Assembly: GCF_017745675.1 (NCBI RefSeq)
Contig: NZ_JAFLJM010000012.1
Location: 1-64,000, forward strand
Reading direction: 5' to 3'
Length of the DNA stretch: 64,000 nucleotides
From: Alkalihalobacillus sp. BA299
GTDB taxonomy: Bacteria; Bacillota; Bacilli; Bacillales; Bacillaceae_F
The notes under the pieces are model-generated. The model saw only the letters and a list, made by a program, of their open reading frames with translations. It searched no databases and was not told where the DNA came from. The position numbers were made by a program, and so were the translations under genes. Below are positions 35,139-44,647 of this stretch, in pieces. The stretch's first letter is position 1; the number at the start of each line of letters is the position of its first letter.

Positions 35139-35306
35139 GGCTCTTTTCTCAAAGATTGTTGCTTTTAGCTTTTGGACCGTAAGCCAAGTGTATGCTTGGC
35201 TCTTCACGCATAGCGTGAAGGTTTTGAAAATAAAATAGCCGTTTAGACAAATGAATTTGTCTTGAAAAGGCTATTTTATTTTCAAAAAACGGTCCAAAAG
35301 CAACAA
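35139..35306. repeat. Type C self-complementary element, full copy
   Basis: Outer helix TTGTTGC...GGACCGT with ACGGTCC...GCAACAA (18 bp with a 7-base bulge, ends 35156 and 35306). Inside are three arms: GCCAAG/CTTGGC; CTTCACGC/GCGTGAAG; and a 19-bp stem starting TTTTGAAAATAAAATAGCC with an inner AGACAA/TTGTCT. Seventeen conserved bases precede it. A truncated second copy is at 46363. No ORF. Confidence 0.85.
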
Positions 35307-35479
35307 AGTTTACGAATACAGCCATTAATTATATGTTTAGATTGCATTTATACCTTTTAACGTTATCTGTATATCGTTGACTTTTTTGTTTCACAATATT
35401 GTTGTTTTTATACTCGCATAGTTATTGTTATAATTACAGTGTTAAACTTGTTTATATTTTTAATGGGAGGTTCTCTTAG

Positions 35480-35794
35480 ATGTTAGACACACCGCTTAAA
35501 TGGTTTCGAAATATCGGTATATTAGAAGGCTGGTCATTTATTTTACTTTTGGGTATAGCTATGCCTTTAAAATACATGGCAGATATTCCACAGTTTGTCA
35601 CTGTGATTGGAATGGCACATGGTGTTTTATTTATGCTTTATGTAGGAATCGCTTTATATGTGACAGTCAAATACCGGTGGTCATCACCACGTTTTATCGG
35701 TGCAGTTCTTGCATCCGTTATCCCATTTGGCCCATTTATATATGACGCACGTATCATCCAGCAATATAAAATAAATGTAAAAGAAAGTATTTAA
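35480..35794 (+). CDS. DUF3817 membrane protein
   Basis: 104 residues with three membrane helices. Begins LDTPLKWFRNIGILEGWSF and has MPLKYMADIPQFV and GMAHGVLFMLYVGIAL, the conserved pattern of DUF3817 (B. subtilis YdzA type), ending in PFGPFIYDARIIQQY. Ribosome site GGGAGG before ATG. Monocistronic, with its own terminator. Function unknown. Confidence 0.85.
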   Translation: MLDTPLKWFRNIGILEGWSFILLLGIAMPLKYMADIPQFVTVIGMAHGVLFMLYVGIALYVTVKYRWSSPRFIGAVLASVIPFGPFIYDARIIQQYKINVKESI

Positions 35795-35798
35795 TGGT

Positions 35799-35843
35799 AT
35801 AAACACCCTGCTATTTTCACAGAAAAAAGCGGGGTGTTTATAT
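35799..35843 (+). terminator. Terminator after DUF3817 gene
   Basis: ATAAACACCC (35799-35808) pairs with GGGTGTTTAT (around 35832-35841), with an inner GC/GC pair. Ends in TATAT rather than a pure T-run. Confidence 0.65.
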
Positions 35844-35868
35844 AGATGCCTACTCACTTTTTGTATTT

Positions 35869-36561
35869 CTATAACATCGTCATTAATTCTTTAAGTTCAC
35901 TTTCACTTAAATCGCGCCATTCACCTGTTTCTAGTGATTCAAGAGTTATATTCATAATTCGAACCCGCTCTAGACGTTCAACTTCATAGCCAAACACCTT
36001 ACACATTCTCCTAATTTGACGGTTAAGCCCTTGAGTGAGAATAATTCGAATCACGTAATCATTGACCCGTGACACTTTGCATGGCTTTGTTTTTGTACCG
36101 AGAATTTCTATCCCAGTTGACATTCCATATAAAAAATTTTCAGTAATTGGTTTATCTACTGTGACTATATATTCTTTTTCGTGATTATGTTCAGCTCGCA
36201 TTATTTTATTAACGATATCTCCATCATCAGTTAACAACATTAAGCCTTCAGATGCTTTATCGAGTCGTCCAACCGGAAAAATTCTCTCGGGGTAGTTAAT
36301 AAAGTCAATAATATTGCCTTCTACTAACGGCTGTGCTGTACAGGTAATTCCGACAGGTTTGTTAAATACAATATATATTTTTTTATGGTTAACCCTCATT
36401 TTAATTTGTTGCCCATCAATGCATACGATGTCTGTGCATTCAACTGTATCGCCATGTTCGCAAACTCTATCATTAATAGTGATTCTTCTGGCATCAATTA
36501 GCCGATTCGTTTCTCGTCTAGAACATCTGCCGGTTAAGCTAATAAATTTATTTATTCTCAT
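35869..36561 (-). CDS. rluF: 23S rRNA pseudouridine synthase, RluF type
   Basis: 230 residues. N-terminal S4 RNA-binding domain (RINKFISLTGRCSRRE, NRLIDARRITIND), then the RsuA/RluB/E/F catalytic domain with Asp101 in FPVGRLDKASEGLMLLT. The C-terminal LTQGLNRQIRRMCKVFGY motif is characteristic of RluF, which modifies U2604 of 23S rRNA. Monocistronic. Confidence 0.88.
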   Translation of the reverse strand: MRINKFISLTGRCSRRETNRLIDARRITINDRVCEHGDTVECTDIVCIDGQQIKMRVNHKKIYIVFNKPVGITCTAQPLVEGNIIDFINYPERIFPVGRLDKASEGLMLLTDDGDIVNKIMRAEHNHEKEYIVTVDKPITENFLYGMSTGIEILGTKTKPCKVSRVNDYVIRIILTQGLNRQIRRMCKVFGYEVERLERVRIMNITLESLETGEWRDLSESELKELMTML

Positions 36562-36635
36562 CTTACGTTTCCTTCCTTAGGTACGAACGAATCCGTGTCT
36601 TTTTAATACTAAATCAAATACGAATAAACACAAAA

Positions 36636-36668
36636 AGCTACGGTTTTCTTTTTGGAAATACCGTAGCT
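36636..36668 (-). terminator. Terminator of the AGCS symporter gene
   Basis: AGCTACGGT (36636-36644) pairs with ACCGTAGCT (36660-36668); a T-run follows on the minus strand. Confidence 0.85.
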
Positions 36669-36704
36669 CTTCATTGTAGCTATATTCCATTATGGTAATG
36701 AAGC

Positions 36705-38162
36705 TTAACTCGACATTTTATCTTTATCCTTGTTATATTCATGCTCCCAGAAATCAGCATTTTTAATATCTAGCTTGACAGGATCAAAGACTGGATCAAT
36801 GCCTTGTTTTTTCTGTTCTTCGTAGTCTTTGAGTACTCTTAATGCTGGTTTGGCAAGAATGAGGATCGCAATTAGGTTTAACCAAACCATCAATCCTAAA
36901 CCAACATCACCTAATGCCCAAGCAAGGTCAGCCTCACGAACCGCTCCGAAAAATACCGCAGCAAGGAGAATAACTTTTAATAAAAACATTCCTGTTTTAT
37001 TAAATTTGCCTCTTATTAAATAGGCAATGTTTGTTTCCGCCATATAATAATACGCCATAATTGTAGTAAATGCGAAGAAAAATAAAGCAATGGCCACGAA
37101 TGCTGCCCCAAAACCAGGAATAACCGATTCAATTGCCGCTTGCGTATAACCAGCCCCTGCAGGAACTTCTCCAATATAATTTACAATTGTATTTCCAGCA
37201 TCATCGACAACATTATACATACCTGTAAAAAGGATCATAAAGGCTGTTGCCGAACATACGAGTAAAGTATCAATATAAACAGAGAAAGCTTGTACTAACC
37301 CTTGTTTCGCTGGATGAGAAACTTCTGCAGCCGCTGCCGCGTGTGGTCCAGTTCCTTGACCTGCTTCATTCGAGTAAATACCACGCTTAACTCCCCAAGC
37401 AATGGCTAATCCAATGATTCCACCAAATGCAGCATCAGCACCAAAAGCACTACTTACAATTAAAGAAATAACCGCTGGTAGTTGAGTAATATTTGCCCCG
37501 ATGATTACAAATGCGAGTAAAATATAAGCAATTGCCATAAACGGAACGACTAGCTGTGCTACGTTTGCAATCCTTTTTACCCCACCAAAAATAATAACAC
37601 CAATAATAACGATTAAGATAGATGCAGTAATATACGGATTAATAGAGAACGCATTATCTACCGCAACTGCGATTGAATTGGATTGAATCCCTGGCATTAA
37701 TAAACTCATTGCAAGAAGTGTAGCAATCGCAAAAATAACTGCATACCATTTCCAGCCTATCCCTTTTTCAATATAATAAGCTGGTCCACCACGATATAAT
37801 CCATTTTGTTTCTCTTTGTAAACCTGTGCTAAAGTCGATTCAACGAATGCACTAGATGCTCCTATAAAAGCAATCGTCCACATCCAAAACACTGCACCTG
37901 GTCCCCCGAAGGCAATGGCAGTAGCAGTACCCGCAATGTTACCTGTTCCTACTCGACCTGATAGTGCAATAGACATCGCCTGGAAAGAAGAAACACCAGC
38001 GGATGAGCTTTTACCTCTAAACATTAAGGAAACCATATCTTTAATATGTCTTACTTGTAAAAAGCGCGTAAGTATTGAAAATAATAGCCCTACTCCTAAA
38101 CAAAAGTAAATCATCGGATTGCTCCATAAAATACCATTAAGCCAGTTTACAAAAGCCTCCAA
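36705..38162 (-). CDS. Sodium:alanine/glycine symporter (AGCS family)
   Basis: 485 residues from the TTG at 38162, which has GGAGGGG 5 bases upstream and yields the usual EAFVNWLNGILWS start; an upstream in-frame TTG at 38186 would place the ribosome site inside the coding region. About ten membrane helices. AGCS hallmarks: SIALSGRVGTGNIAGTATAI, GGPGAVFWMW, GGPAYYIEKGIGWKW, GIYSNEAGQGTGPHAAAAAE. Imports alanine or glycine with Na+. Resembles AlsT of B. subtilis; several paralogues are usual, so no symbol is assigned. Confidence 0.92.
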   Translation of the reverse strand: MEAFVNWLNGILWSNPMIYFCLGVGLLFSILTRFLQVRHIKDMVSLMFRGKSSSAGVSSFQAMSIALSGRVGTGNIAGTATAIAFGGPGAVFWMWTIAFIGASSAFVESTLAQVYKEKQNGLYRGGPAYYIEKGIGWKWYAVIFAIATLLAMSLLMPGIQSNSIAVAVDNAFSINPYITASILIVIIGVIIFGGVKRIANVAQLVVPFMAIAYILLAFVIIGANITQLPAVISLIVSSAFGADAAFGGIIGLAIAWGVKRGIYSNEAGQGTGPHAAAAAEVSHPAKQGLVQAFSVYIDTLLVCSATAFMILFTGMYNVVDDAGNTIVNYIGEVPAGAGYTQAAIESVIPGFGAAFVAIALFFFAFTTIMAYYYMAETNIAYLIRGKFNKTGMFLLKVILLAAVFFGAVREADLAWALGDVGLGLMVWLNLIAILILAKPALRVLKDYEEQKKQGIDPVFDPVKLDIKNADFWEHEYNKDKDKMSS

Positions 38163-38295
38163 ATAAACCCCTCCATATTCTTCCAAATTGTTTGAACCTT
38201 TTTTATATTCGAATTATAATTGAAATTAATTTTTATTGCAATATACTAAACTACCTTATTAATTCGCTAAAGTAATATAATAATATATTTTCATA

Positions 38296-38336
38296 TAAAA
38301 AACACCCTTTCAACCTAATTTGAAAAGGTGTTTTTC
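38296..38336. terminator. Bidirectional hairpin terminator
   Basis: AAAAAACACCCTTTC pairs with GAAAAGGTGTTTTT, T-rich on both strands. Between the symporter start and the protease gene; it most likely ends the leftward protease transcript. Confidence 0.8.
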
Positions 38337-38469
38337 CTTGGTAAATATAGGGTTGATTGCTTTATACAGTTTGAACTCTCTTTCTTAAACTCACCATCAG
38401 TCATAACATTTCCTGTCGCTTGAAAATCTGGATCGTTTTTTCACCTGGAACCCATTTCATTTCGGTGAC

Positions 38470-39804
38470 TTATTGTGGTATAGAGTTTTCGGCATTGATA
38501 TAACCAGTCCCGTAAATATATTTATCGTATTTATCTGGATCGTTCCATAGATCTGTGCCGCTTTTCAACAACTCTTTTACTTGTTGTGGAGTAGCATTTC
38601 GATTATGCTCTAATATTAATGCGACGATCCCAGCACAAATTGGTGTTGCCATTGAAGTTCCTGATAAGATAATATATTCTGAACCAACCCGATTATCTTT
38701 TTGAAGTTTATCTATATACGATTTTGGGGAACGGAGTGAAGTTATATTAACACCTGGAGCTAAAATATCGGGTTTTTCCTTTCCATATATCGTTGGGCCC
38801 CTACTAGAAAAGCTCGCAACATCATCATCAATTCTTTCTATTGTTTCTCTGTCATCCAACGCTCCAACGGTAATTACTCGTTCACTGATTCCAGGACTGG
38901 CAATAGTTTGCCGTTCTGGCCCTTCATTTCCAGCAGCAACACAGACAACTATTCCAGCCTCCCACGCTTTCTCTACAATTTGCACCATTGGATCATCATT
39001 TTCACTTTCAAATCGTTGAGCAGTTGCCCCTAAAGACATACTTATAATATCGATTTTTCGATCAGAATTACTTTCATTGTATTTAATACAATATTCAACG
39101 CCCTGCATCACAGTTTCTAACGTGCCAGACCCTATTTTATTTAATACTTTTACACCAACAAGGTTAGCTTCTGGAGCAGGTCCTCTATACCTTCCTGATG
39201 AAGCCGAACCGTCCCCAAGAGCATCTCCGGCGCAATGAGTTCCATGCCCATTATCATCGTACGGCTCACTCTTTTGATTAATAAAGTCCACAAATTCTAT
39301 TATTCTTCCCGAAAGATCCTGATGAGAGTATATTCCTGTATCGATTACAGCAATAGTTACTCCCTTACCGGTCAGCGTCGTTCCATTCCTAACCACATTT
39401 TTTGCATTTGATGCTACAACAGCAGTATCTAGTAAAGCGTGAACTTTGCGATTTAAATAAATTTTTCTTACGTGTTTACAGCTCGAAAGGATTTTTTCTA
39501 AGGCAATTGGTGTCATATCTGCACTACAGCATGATACTATGTTAAACCCTTTTCGAATCTTACAACCTGAATGATTACTAAAGATTTGTCCTACTTCATG
39601 GCACCCCTCTTCATAGCATCCCTTTTCAAATTCAATAATAACCGTCATTTTTTTCCTTACTTTTATTACCCCTTCAAAAAATTTATGAAGAAAGCATGGT
39701 GTCCATTTAAATGGCTTGTATAGATTTAACACTTTTTCACGTAAAGGTTTGTCAAGCTTATGACTATGAGAGCGCACCATTTGTACCATAGAGTATCCAA
39801 ACAC
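38470..39804 (-). CDS. aprX: Subtilisin-like serine protease, AprX type
   Basis: 444 residues, the size of B. subtilis AprX (442). Catalytic Asp155 (VIDTGIYSHQDL), His187 (DNGHGTHCAG) and Ser384 (SGTSMATP). No secretion signal, so intracellular by family precedent. The first 110 residues form a pro-like region containing seven cysteines (C37, C63, C68, C81, C92, C93, C109), more than expected for a subtilase prodomain. Ribosome site AGGAGGT before ATG. Divergent from a tyrosine phosphatase. Confidence 0.88.
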   Translation of the reverse strand: MFGYSMVQMVRSHSHKLDKPLREKVLNLYKPFKWTPCFLHKFFEGVIKVRKKMTVIIEFEKGCYEEGCHEVGQIFSNHSGCKIRKGFNIVSCCSADMTPIALEKILSSCKHVRKIYLNRKVHALLDTAVVASNAKNVVRNGTTLTGKGVTIAVIDTGIYSHQDLSGRIIEFVDFINQKSEPYDDNGHGTHCAGDALGDGSASSGRYRGPAPEANLVGVKVLNKIGSGTLETVMQGVEYCIKYNESNSDRKIDIISMSLGATAQRFESENDDPMVQIVEKAWEAGIVVCVAAGNEGPERQTIASPGISERVITVGALDDRETIERIDDDVASFSSRGPTIYGKEKPDILAPGVNITSLRSPKSYIDKLQKDNRVGSEYIILSGTSMATPICAGIVALILEHNRNATPQQVKELLKSGTDLWNDPDKYDKYIYGTGYINAENSIPQ

Positions 39805-39918
39805 TTGTATACCTCCTATTAATGTTTTAAATACTCTATGGAATTTATAAATATTTGATTCAGTTATTGTCTATAACCATTTGAAAATATGTTAATAACT
39901 ATCATCAAGTTTGACCAT

Positions 39919-39948
39919 TTGATTATTTTCTGAATAATCTGTTAAGAT
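39919..39948 (+). promoter_or_regulatory. Possible promoter of tyrosine phosphatase
   Basis: TTGATT (39919-39924), 18 bases, TAAGAT (39943-39948), about 95 bases before the start codon. Confidence 0.35.
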
Positions 39949-40044
39949 AAAGAGGCTTACGTGAATTAATGCTTATATAGGGACATTGGAAAGGATTACA
40001 TATATTAAAATAACAAATAAAAATCAGGTGAAGGAGATAAGTCC

Positions 40045-40863
40045 ATGAACAAATTAAATTTACATTCACGACGTCATGACGAGCAAAGTATGAGAGAAAT
40101 CCCTTTAGAAGGGGCTGTTAATTTTCGTGATATGGGGGGATATCCAACCGTTGATGGACGAAAAGTAAAGTGGGGAAAATTATTTCGGTCTGGCGCATTA
40201 AATGACTTAACAGAAAATGATATCGTTCATTTACAAAAATTAGGAATAAAAAGAATTTGCGATTTAAGACGGAGTATCGAAACGAAAGTTAAACCGAATC
40301 CGATTATTCCTGGTGTTGATTATATCCATCTACCCGTTATTCCAGAAAATGATGAGAAGTCGAACGTTCGTCAAGTTGGCGATTTATCATTACATGGAGA
40401 AAAAGTTAATCTAGGTGAACCAGGTGAAATGCTATTGCGTCTCAATCAAGTAATCGCTCACCAAACAGAAACGTATACTCAGTTATTAAAAATGTTATTT
40501 GAAGAAGAACGTGTTCCTCTAGTTATACATTGTGTTGCTGGAAAAGATCGTACAGGAGTTTGTAGCTCACTTATATTACTGACATTAGGAGTTCCACAAG
40601 AAATTGTTATTGAAGACTTTACTTATACAAACAAATTCCTTGATCAATTAAGACAAAAATTATTGACTAAAAAGTTTATAGAAAAAACGAAAGATGTTAA
40701 TCCAAAATCGATAGATGCTTTACTTGAAGCAAGACCTGATTATTTATATGCATTCCTTAAAGAAATTGAAGATCACTATGGTTCCTTTGATACCTATTTA
40801 TATGAAAAGCTCGGGATAAGTAAGGGTGACCGAAAAGATATTCAAAACCGCTTTCTTGTGTAA
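40045..40863 (+). CDS. Tyrosine-specific protein phosphatase (Y_phosphatase3 family)
   Basis: 272 residues. The N-terminal FRDMGGYPTVDGRKVKWGKL and FRSGAL block is typical of the family; the active-site loop HCVAGKDRTGV carries nucleophile Cys163 and Arg169. General family role: dephosphorylation of tyrosine or inositide phosphates, as in IphP-like proteins. Ribosome site GAAGGAGAT before ATG. Monocistronic. Confidence 0.88.
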   Translation: MNKLNLHSRRHDEQSMREIPLEGAVNFRDMGGYPTVDGRKVKWGKLFRSGALNDLTENDIVHLQKLGIKRICDLRRSIETKVKPNPIIPGVDYIHLPVIPENDEKSNVRQVGDLSLHGEKVNLGEPGEMLLRLNQVIAHQTETYTQLLKMLFEEERVPLVIHCVAGKDRTGVCSSLILLTLGVPQEIVIEDFTYTNKFLDQLRQKLLTKKFIEKTKDVNPKSIDALLEARPDYLYAFLKEIEDHYGSFDTYLYEKLGISKGDRKDIQNRFLV

Positions 40864-40892
40864 CACACCCTTTTTCATTATGTAAATGATGT

Positions 40893-40938
40893 AAAAAAGG
40901 TGTCAGGTACTTTTAGTTCACTAAAGGTACCTGACACC
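40893..40938 (-). terminator. Terminator of pyrimidine-catabolism distal genes
   Basis: GGTGTCAGGTAC (40899-40910) pairs with GTACCTGACACC (40927-40938), with further inner pairs. Six Ts follow on the minus strand. Also a member of the GTGTCAGG hairpin set. Confidence 0.85.
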
Positions 40939-40948
40939 CCTTTAATAC

Positions 40949-42310
40949 CTATTCATCTTTCAATTCATTTAGTGCTTCTTTTATTGTCTTGACTAAAAAC
41001 GCTAAATCTTCCTCTTCCGTATTTAAAGGTGGTGCAATCGTTAACACATTGTTGTAACCTGCAACTGTAGCTCCATTTTTTCCAATAATCACACCCCTTT
41101 GTTTACATGAAGCAATTACTTTATTGACGATACTAACATCGATTGGCGTCTTCGTTTCTTTATCAGCAACTAGTTCGATACCAATTAGTAGACCTTTCCC
41201 ACGAACATCTCCTACATAAGGGTGATTTTGCAAAAGGTTCGTTAAGTCATTTTTTAATCGCTCTCCTAGCTGTTTAGAACGTTCAAATAAATTTTCATTC
41301 TCCATTATCTCTAAGTTTTTCAATGCTAAAGCACATGCTGCTGGACTGCCACCAAACGTATTGACATGTCTAAAATAGTCATACTCCTCTGTTCCTTTAA
41401 AAGCTTCATAGATTTCTCGTTTAACTGCTGTCGCTGATAATGGCAAGTATGCACTCGTGATTCCTTTTGCCATCGTAATAATATCTGGCTTGACCCCATA
41501 GTTCATAAACCCGAACGGTTCACCGGTTCGGCCAAACCCACATATGACTTCATCAGCGATCAGCAATGCTCCATGCTTCTCGCAAACTTCTTTAACCGCG
41601 GACATATATCCATCAGGTGGCATGAGAACTCCACCACCAGTAATGATAGGCTCCATAATCACTCCAGCGATCGTTTCGCTTAACTCCCATGTCATTGCAC
41701 GATCAATGTCTCGGACGGATTCTAATTCTTCAGGAGGACAATTTGGTGCATCATTCGATCGGTATAAATCTGGTGGCGGAACATGAATAAACCCAGGTGC
41801 TAACGGTTCATATTTGTATTTTCTTTCGGCCTGACCTGTTGCAGCTAACGCCCCCATTGAATTACCATGATACGCACGATACCTTGAAATAAATTTATAA
41901 CGATTAAAATCACCTTTTTGTTGATGATATTGTCTCGTGATTTTAAAAGCCGTTTCGTTTGCTTCTGAACCACTATTTGAAAAGAAGATGACGTACTCAT
42001 CACCAAGGATTTCATTTAGTTTCTCCCCAAGTTTGATCGCGGGCAAATGACTTTGCGTCAATGGAAAATATGCTAATTCCTTTAATTGCTCATAAGCTGC
42101 TTCAGCTAGTTCCGTACGTCCATAACCTACATTGACACACCATAACCCGGACATCGCATCTAAATATCGCTTACCATCATGATTTGTTACCCAAGCACCC
42201 TTTGCTTTTGTGATAACCATTGTTCCATCAGGATTATAAGGCTTCATCGAATGCCAAATATATTTCTCATCTTTTTCTAGTGCTTTACTATTTTCATTTG
42301 TACTTAGCAT
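40949..42310 (-). CDS. Omega-aminotransferase, probably beta-alanine:pyruvate
   Basis: 453 residues, class-III PLP aminotransferase. WHSMKPYNPDGTMVI start typical of omega-amino-acid transaminases, FFSNSGSEANETAFK, YRAYHGNSMGALAATG, LIADEVICGFGRTGEPF and the PLP lysine in MAKGITSAYLPLSA. It lies 21 bases downstream of an acylating semialdehyde dehydrogenase and near a complete pyrimidine-degradation operon, which supports conversion of beta-alanine (or 3-aminoisobutyrate) to malonate (or methylmalonate) semialdehyde. Ribosome site GGAGGGAGG. Confidence 0.85.
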   Translation of the reverse strand: MLSTNENSKALEKDEKYIWHSMKPYNPDGTMVITKAKGAWVTNHDGKRYLDAMSGLWCVNVGYGRTELAEAAYEQLKELAYFPLTQSHLPAIKLGEKLNEILGDEYVIFFSNSGSEANETAFKITRQYHQQKGDFNRYKFISRYRAYHGNSMGALAATGQAERKYKYEPLAPGFIHVPPPDLYRSNDAPNCPPEELESVRDIDRAMTWELSETIAGVIMEPIITGGGVLMPPDGYMSAVKEVCEKHGALLIADEVICGFGRTGEPFGFMNYGVKPDIITMAKGITSAYLPLSATAVKREIYEAFKGTEEYDYFRHVNTFGGSPAACALALKNLEIMENENLFERSKQLGERLKNDLTNLLQNHPYVGDVRGKGLLIGIELVADKETKTPIDVSIVNKVIASCKQRGVIIGKNGATVAGYNNVLTIAPPLNTEEEDLAFLVKTIKEALNELKDE

Positions 42311-42331
42311 TGTAATTCCTCCCTCCTACCT

Positions 42332-43798
42332 TTAAAAATCATATCGAGATGTAATCATTTTTTTCCGTGTGAAAAAGTTAACGCCGTCCTTACCATTCAC
42401 ATGAAGATCACCGTAAAAAGAATCTTTCCAGCCTGAAAACGGGAAGAAAGCCATCGTCGCCGGTACACCAACATTGATTCCAAGCATACCTGCATCGGCT
42501 TCTTCACGGAATTTTCGGACCGCTTTTGCATCTTTCGTATAGATCGTTGCACCATTTCCATAGCGAGACTTCCGAATAAATTCTAATCCTTCATCTAAGT
42601 CTTTAGCCCTTAACATACTAATAACGGGGGCGAAGATTTCTTCTTTAGCGATGACCATATCTGGTGTCACGTGATCGAAAATCGTAGGACCTAAGAAATT
42701 CCCTTCTTTCATTTCATCCATTTCTTTTCGACCGTCACGAATAAGGGACGCACCTTCTTCGACACCCTTTGATATAAAATCTAAAACTTTAGCTCGATGC
42801 GAGTTGCGAATGACGGGTGTTAAAAGGACTTCATCATCCAAGCCGTTACCGATGATTAATTCATCAGCCCGCGCTTTTAACTCGCTTACAAAGGCTTCCC
42901 CCTCACCAACAACAACAACTGCACTACAAGCCATGCAGCGTTGTCCTGCACTACCATAAGCGGAAGCTACAATATGAGTCACAGCTTTTTCTACATCGGC
43001 ATCGGGCATAACGATATGATGATTCTTCGCACCAGAAAGCGCTTGAACTCGTTTACCATTTGCAGCTGCTCGCTCATACACATATTTTGCGACAGGCTGG
43101 GAGCCAACAAAAGATATCGCTTTCACATCTTCATGTTCAAGTAAACCATTTACAACATCATGGGCTCCGTGAACGACATTGAGTACACCATCAGGAGCAC
43201 CTGCTTTTGTAAACAATTCGGCGAGTTTATTAGCTAACATCGGTGTTCGTTCAGACGGCTTTAAGACGAACGTATTCCCACAAGCAATGGCTAGCGGAAA
43301 CATCCATAATGGCACCATCATCGGAAAGTTAAATGGAGTAATTCCACCAATGACTCCTAATGGATAACGAAACATTTCCGAATCAATATCCTCAGCAATC
43401 CCTGATAATGTTTCTCCCATCATTAAGGTTGGTGCACCTGCTGCAAATTCTACACATTCAATCCCACGTTGCACTTCACCATGTGCTTCTTTAAAGGCTT
43501 TTCCATTTTCTTGCACAATGAGCTTTGCTAATTCATCATGATTGTCGGAGAGTAGCGTATGAAATTTAAATAAAATTCGAGCTCTTTTTGGTACAGGTGT
43601 GTTTTTCCATGTAAGGAACGCTTCACTTGCTGCATGTACTGCTTGATTGACATCTTCCTCCGTTGATACTGGAACAGTAGTCAACACCTCACCGGTAGCT
43701 GGATTGGACACATCTAATGTATTTGTAGTACTTGCTTCCACCCATTGGCCATTGATGTAATTTTTTAAGACATTCGTTTGTTTTTTTATTACTGTCAT
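42332..43798 (-). CDS. mmsA: CoA-acylating methylmalonate/malonate-semialdehyde dehydrogenase
   Basis: 488 residues from the ATG at 43798, with AGGAGG 8 bases upstream; a longer frame begins 13 codons earlier without a ribosome site. ALDH fold: [48 protein letters not shown] and nucleophile Cys288 in [12 protein letters not shown]. The GAKNH motif and the lack of the usual general-base Glu mark the CoA-dependent MMSDH/IolA class. Product would be acetyl-CoA (or propionyl-CoA). Paired with the aminotransferase. Transcribed away from a repeat array in its promoter region. Confidence 0.9.
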   Translation of the reverse strand: MTVIKKQTNVLKNYINGQWVEASTTNTLDVSNPATGEVLTTVPVSTEEDVNQAVHAASEAFLTWKNTPVPKRARILFKFHTLLSDNHDELAKLIVQENGKAFKEAHGEVQRGIECVEFAAGAPTLMMGETLSGIAEDIDSEMFRYPLGVIGGITPFNFPMMVPLWMFPLAIACGNTFVLKPSERTPMLANKLAELFTKAGAPDGVLNVVHGAHDVVNGLLEHEDVKAISFVGSQPVAKYVYERAAANGKRVQALSGAKNHHIVMPDADVEKAVTHIVASAYGSAGQRCMACSAVVVVGEGEAFVSELKARADELIIGNGLDDEVLLTPVIRNSHRAKVLDFISKGVEEGASLIRDGRKEMDEMKEGNFLGPTIFDHVTPDMVIAKEEIFAPVISMLRAKDLDEGLEFIRKSRYGNGATIYTKDAKAVRKFREEADAGMLGINVGVPATMAFFPFSGWKDSFYGDLHVNGKDGVNFFTRKKMITSRYDF

Positions 43799-43954
43799 AG
43801 TCGTTGCCTCCTGTAATTTTTCTGATTTTTCCAACATCTATTTTCTTGTATCCATTATCTCTCATTTTGAAGAAGTCTTCATTAGACACAATGTCAAATA
43901 TCTTAGTGAGAAAATTCCACAAAATGAATAATGAAAAAATTATTTTTATGCTAA

Positions 43955-44103
43955 GAAAAGCGCAAGCGCCCGTTCAGCGGCGTATGGACTGGAGCCCCAC
44001 CGTATGAGATAAAGGCAACACAGAGAGCGCAAGCGATCTGATGTTAACTTATCGTAAGGAGGGGGAGCGAAGTCCACTAGACGCTGGGCGCTGCAGCTAG
44101 ACA
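43955..44103 (+). repeat. Type A structured repeat (full)
   Basis: Starts GAAAAGCGCAAGCGCCCG. P1 AGCGCCC with GGGCGCT; P2 AGCGGC with GACGCT (one mismatch). Lies in the divergent region between mmsA and the DUF1540 gene. Confidence 0.92.
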
Positions 44104-44104
44104 A

Positions 44105-44251
44105 GAAAAGCGCAAGCGCCCGTTCAGCGGCGTATGGACTGGAACCCTCCGTATGAGATAAAGGCAACACAGAGAGCGCAAGCGATCTGATGTTAACTTA
44201 TCGTAAGGAGGAGAGCGAAGTCCACTAGACGCTGGGCGCTGTAGCTAGACA
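44105..44251 (+). repeat. Type A structured repeat (full)
   Basis: Almost identical to the preceding copy, 1 base apart. Followed by TCCTCGAAATG, the array trailer. Confidence 0.92.
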
Positions 44252-44381
44252 TCCTCGAAATGTAACTTTCTTATTCTTTAAAAAAGTAAAATTACAAATG
44301 CTTAGTTTTTATTAGAGTAAAAATAGATGATTGCGGAAAAATAGTAGCAGAAAAGGATTAAAATAATAGGAGGATTTATTA

Positions 44382-44594
44382 ATGCCTAAAGTAGAAGTTT
44401 CTTGTGCCATTTCAAATTGTTCGTTTTACGGGGAAGGGAATATTTGTACAGTAGAGAAAATTATGGTTGAACTAGATGCTCATGCTAGATATGATACAGA
44501 AATGTCTTCTGAATTAAGCGAAAAAAATCATATAGATAAAGCCGGTCATTCAGCAGAAACATGCTGTAAAACATTCAAACCTAAAAGCAAATAA
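44382..44594 (+). CDS. DUF1540 cysteine-rich small protein
   Basis: 70 residues. VEVSCAISNCSFYGEGNICT holds the CxxxxxC...C pattern of DUF1540, and a C-terminal pair ETCCKTF completes the likely metal site. ATAGGAGGA upstream of ATG. Common in spore formers; function unknown. Sits alone between leftward transcription units. Confidence 0.85.
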   Translation: MPKVEVSCAISNCSFYGEGNICTVEKIMVELDAHARYDTEMSSELSEKNHIDKAGHSAETCCKTFKPKSK

Positions 44595-44647
44595 CTATAA
44601 ACCATCAATGATTTGTTCATATCAAGTAGTCATTAAATATTTTTATC

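Noticed and set aside
38350..38465. Possible minus-strand gene relic (KWVPGEK and DPDFQATGNVMTDGEF in different frames)
   Set aside because: Suggestive words only, no family recognised and frames do not join; not enough to call a pseudogene.
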